From DATLLN01 sp963809205 (GTDB lineage Bacteria; Actinomycetota; Thermoleophilia; Gaiellales; JAICJC01): 64,000 nucleotides of DNA. Position numbers and translations under genes: made by a program. Every line of letters begins with the position of its first letter. Within the stretch, counting starts at the first letter, position 1. The DNA lies in assembly GCA_963809205.1 (NCBI GenBank), contig CAWEIS010000003.1:186001-250000 (forward strand). The letters are read 5' to 3'. The notes beneath the pieces were generated by a model. It saw only the letters and a list, made by a program, of their open reading frames with translations. It was not told the DNA's origin and made no database searches. Of this stretch, positions 63,262 to 64,000 are shown piece by piece.

Positions 63262-63822
63262 ACCGAGGTCGGTCGCGATCGGCCGCAGTGCACCGATCAC
63301 GAACGCGATGTGCTCGTTCAGGTCGACGTCGAGCTCCTCGGCGCCGCGGGTGACGTCCTCGCGGTTGACGCCCTTCGCGAAGCTCGGCTGCTTGAGCTTC
63401 TTGCGCACCGACTTCGGCTCCAGCGTGGACAGCCCCTCCGGACGCACGAACCCGCACGCCTGGACGAACCCGGACAGCTCATCGCACGCATACAGCGTGT
63501 GCTCGAGCAGGGTCTCGCGGGGCACGCCGGTATGGTCGCCGTGCGACTGGATGGCGTGGATGAACCACTCCGGGTAGCCCTTCTCGCGCAGCACCGGCGC
63601 GCCATCCTGGGGATGCTGGTCGAGCGTCGGGTGGCGCTCGTAGTCGAAGTCGTGGAGCAGGGCGACGTTGCCCCATGCCTCCTCGTCCTCGCCGAACCTG
63701 CGCGCGTACGCCCGCACCGGCGCCTCGACGCCGAGCGCGTGACGCAGCAGCGCATCGCTCTTCGTCCACTCGCTCAGCAGCTCCCATGCCGCGTCGCGGT
63801 CATGCACCAGGTCGTCCGCCAT
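63250..63822 (-). CDS. HD-domain hydrolase family protein
   Basis: 190 residues: LLRHALGVEAPVRAYARRFG and VALLHDFDYERHPTLDQHP supply the His and HD metal ligands, followed by HAIQSHGDHTGVPRETLLEHTLYACDEL. Typical of small uncharacterised HD phosphohydrolases. ATG 63822 is preferred over a longer frame whose N-terminus is arginine-rich. Overlaps the aminotransferase end by 12 bases. Confidence 0.87.
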   Translation of the reverse strand: MADDLVHDRDAAWELLSEWTKSDALLRHALGVEAPVRAYARRFGEDEEAWGNVALLHDFDYERHPTLDQHPQDGAPVLREKGYPEWFIHAIQSHGDHTGVPRETLLEHTLYACDELSGFVQACGFVRPEGLSTLEPKSVRKKLKQPSFAKGVNREDVTRGAEELDVDLNEHIAFVIGALRPIATDLGLPG

Positions 63823-63831
63823 CGGCCGGCG

Positions 63832-63837
63832 AGGATA
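63832..63837 (-). promoter_or_regulatory. Candidate leaderless promoter (-10) of the HD gene
   Basis: Minus-strand TATCCT ends nine bases before the ATG at 63822. Confidence 0.4.
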
Positions 63838-63878
63838 GCACCCCAGGCAGGACCGTCGGCGCCGGCATCGAATGTGGC

Positions 63879-63884
63879 TACCCT
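63879..63884 (+). promoter_or_regulatory. Candidate leaderless promoter (-10) of murA
   Basis: TACCCT ends six bases before the ATG at 63891. Confidence 0.5.
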
Positions 63885-63890
63885 GTCGAG

Positions 63891-64000
63891 ATGGCGATCG
63901 CAACCCGAGCTGGCACTGTGGAATCGTTTCTGATCGAGGGCGGCACGCCCCTCTCGGGTACCGTGCGCCCGGCCGGCAACAAGAACGCCGCGCTCCCCAT
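63891..64000 (+). CDS. murA: UDP-N-acetylglucosamine 1-carboxyvinyltransferase, N-terminal fragment
   Basis: First committed step of peptidoglycan synthesis. Only about 36 residues are in the window, but GGTPLSGTVRPAGNKNAALP is the characteristic MurA N-terminus, including the Lys/Asn of NKN that bind the nucleotide sugar. A GTG at 63918 is an alternative start giving ESFLIEGG. The gene runs off the right edge. Confidence 0.88.
   Translation, partial: MAIATRAGTVESFLIEGGTPLSGTVRPAGNKNAALP

Overview
The window is very GC-rich and almost wall-to-wall coding, with most genes joined by 1-17 base overlaps (ATGA, GTGA, TTGA and apparently CTGA). The gene order mltG-aroE / prepilin peptidase-aroC-aroK/B-aroQ-pepP-efp / nusB is the classical actinobacterial shikimate neighbourhood. 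Together with a fused AroK-AroB, a two-subunit glycyl-tRNA synthetase, an ImuB/DnaE2 mutasome and Bacillus/actinobacterial-type LexA boxes it points to a member of the Actinomycetota, probably a deep class such as Thermoleophilia. The class-level assignment is inference. No tRNA, rRNA, CRISPR array, transposase or phage gene was seen.

Layout. 1-3.7 kb: end of alaS, then ruvX, mltG, aroE and a short-chain dehydrogenase. 3.7-7.4 kb: an accessory block with an XRE regulator and a small partner broken by a stop codon, an MFS carrier, a DUF899 protein and a D-amino-acid-oxidase-like gene. 7.4-23.6 kb: prepilin peptidase, glyoxalase-like protein, lipoprotein, aroC, aroKB fusion, small membrane protein, potassium channel, aroQ, pepP and efp; then an unusual carboxyltransferase-BCCP fusion with accC, Asp23, nusB, an xseB-like gene, ispA, tlyA, nadK and recN. 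23.6-35.4 kb: a large cyclase/ATPase/TPR regulator, pyrG, two peptidases, alanine dehydrogenase, a beta-propeller protein, xerD and a tandem acetyltransferase. 35.4-45 kb: a secreted kelch protein, deoB-deoA (nucleoside salvage), mutM-ybaK-tag-recO (repair) and glyQ-glyS. 45-50.4 kb: small membrane proteins, a zinc/HTH protein and a leftward glycerol operon (glpA-like, glpB-like, tiny membrane protein, glpK). 50.4-55.1 kb: ppsR-ppdK-comB and two micro membrane proteins. 55-60.8 kb: an SOS region with two LexA boxes controlling a DUF6504-like gene plus dnaE2, and imuB. 60.8-64 kb: small conserved proteins, a nuclease/phosphatase-fold gene, a badly frameshifted class V aminotransferase, an HD protein and the start of murA.

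Promoter style. Many first genes of transcription units carry a TANNNT-like -10 hexamer ending only 6-10 bases before the start codon, so leaderless transcription looks common. In the dnaE2 unit this hexamer lies inside the LexA box.

Sequence quality. About a dozen single-base indels interrupt otherwise intact reading frames, including single-copy genes expected to be essential (aroC, glyS). Most are therefore probably assembly or read errors rather than gene decay, and frameshifted genes are reported over their full reconstructed span.

The strongest unusual items are the carboxyltransferase-BCCP fusion whose metal ligands are all replaced, the LexA/-10/leaderless arrangement at dnaE2, a 37-base bipartite palindrome present twice 41.7 kb apart, and candidate CTG starts at ispA and ppdK.
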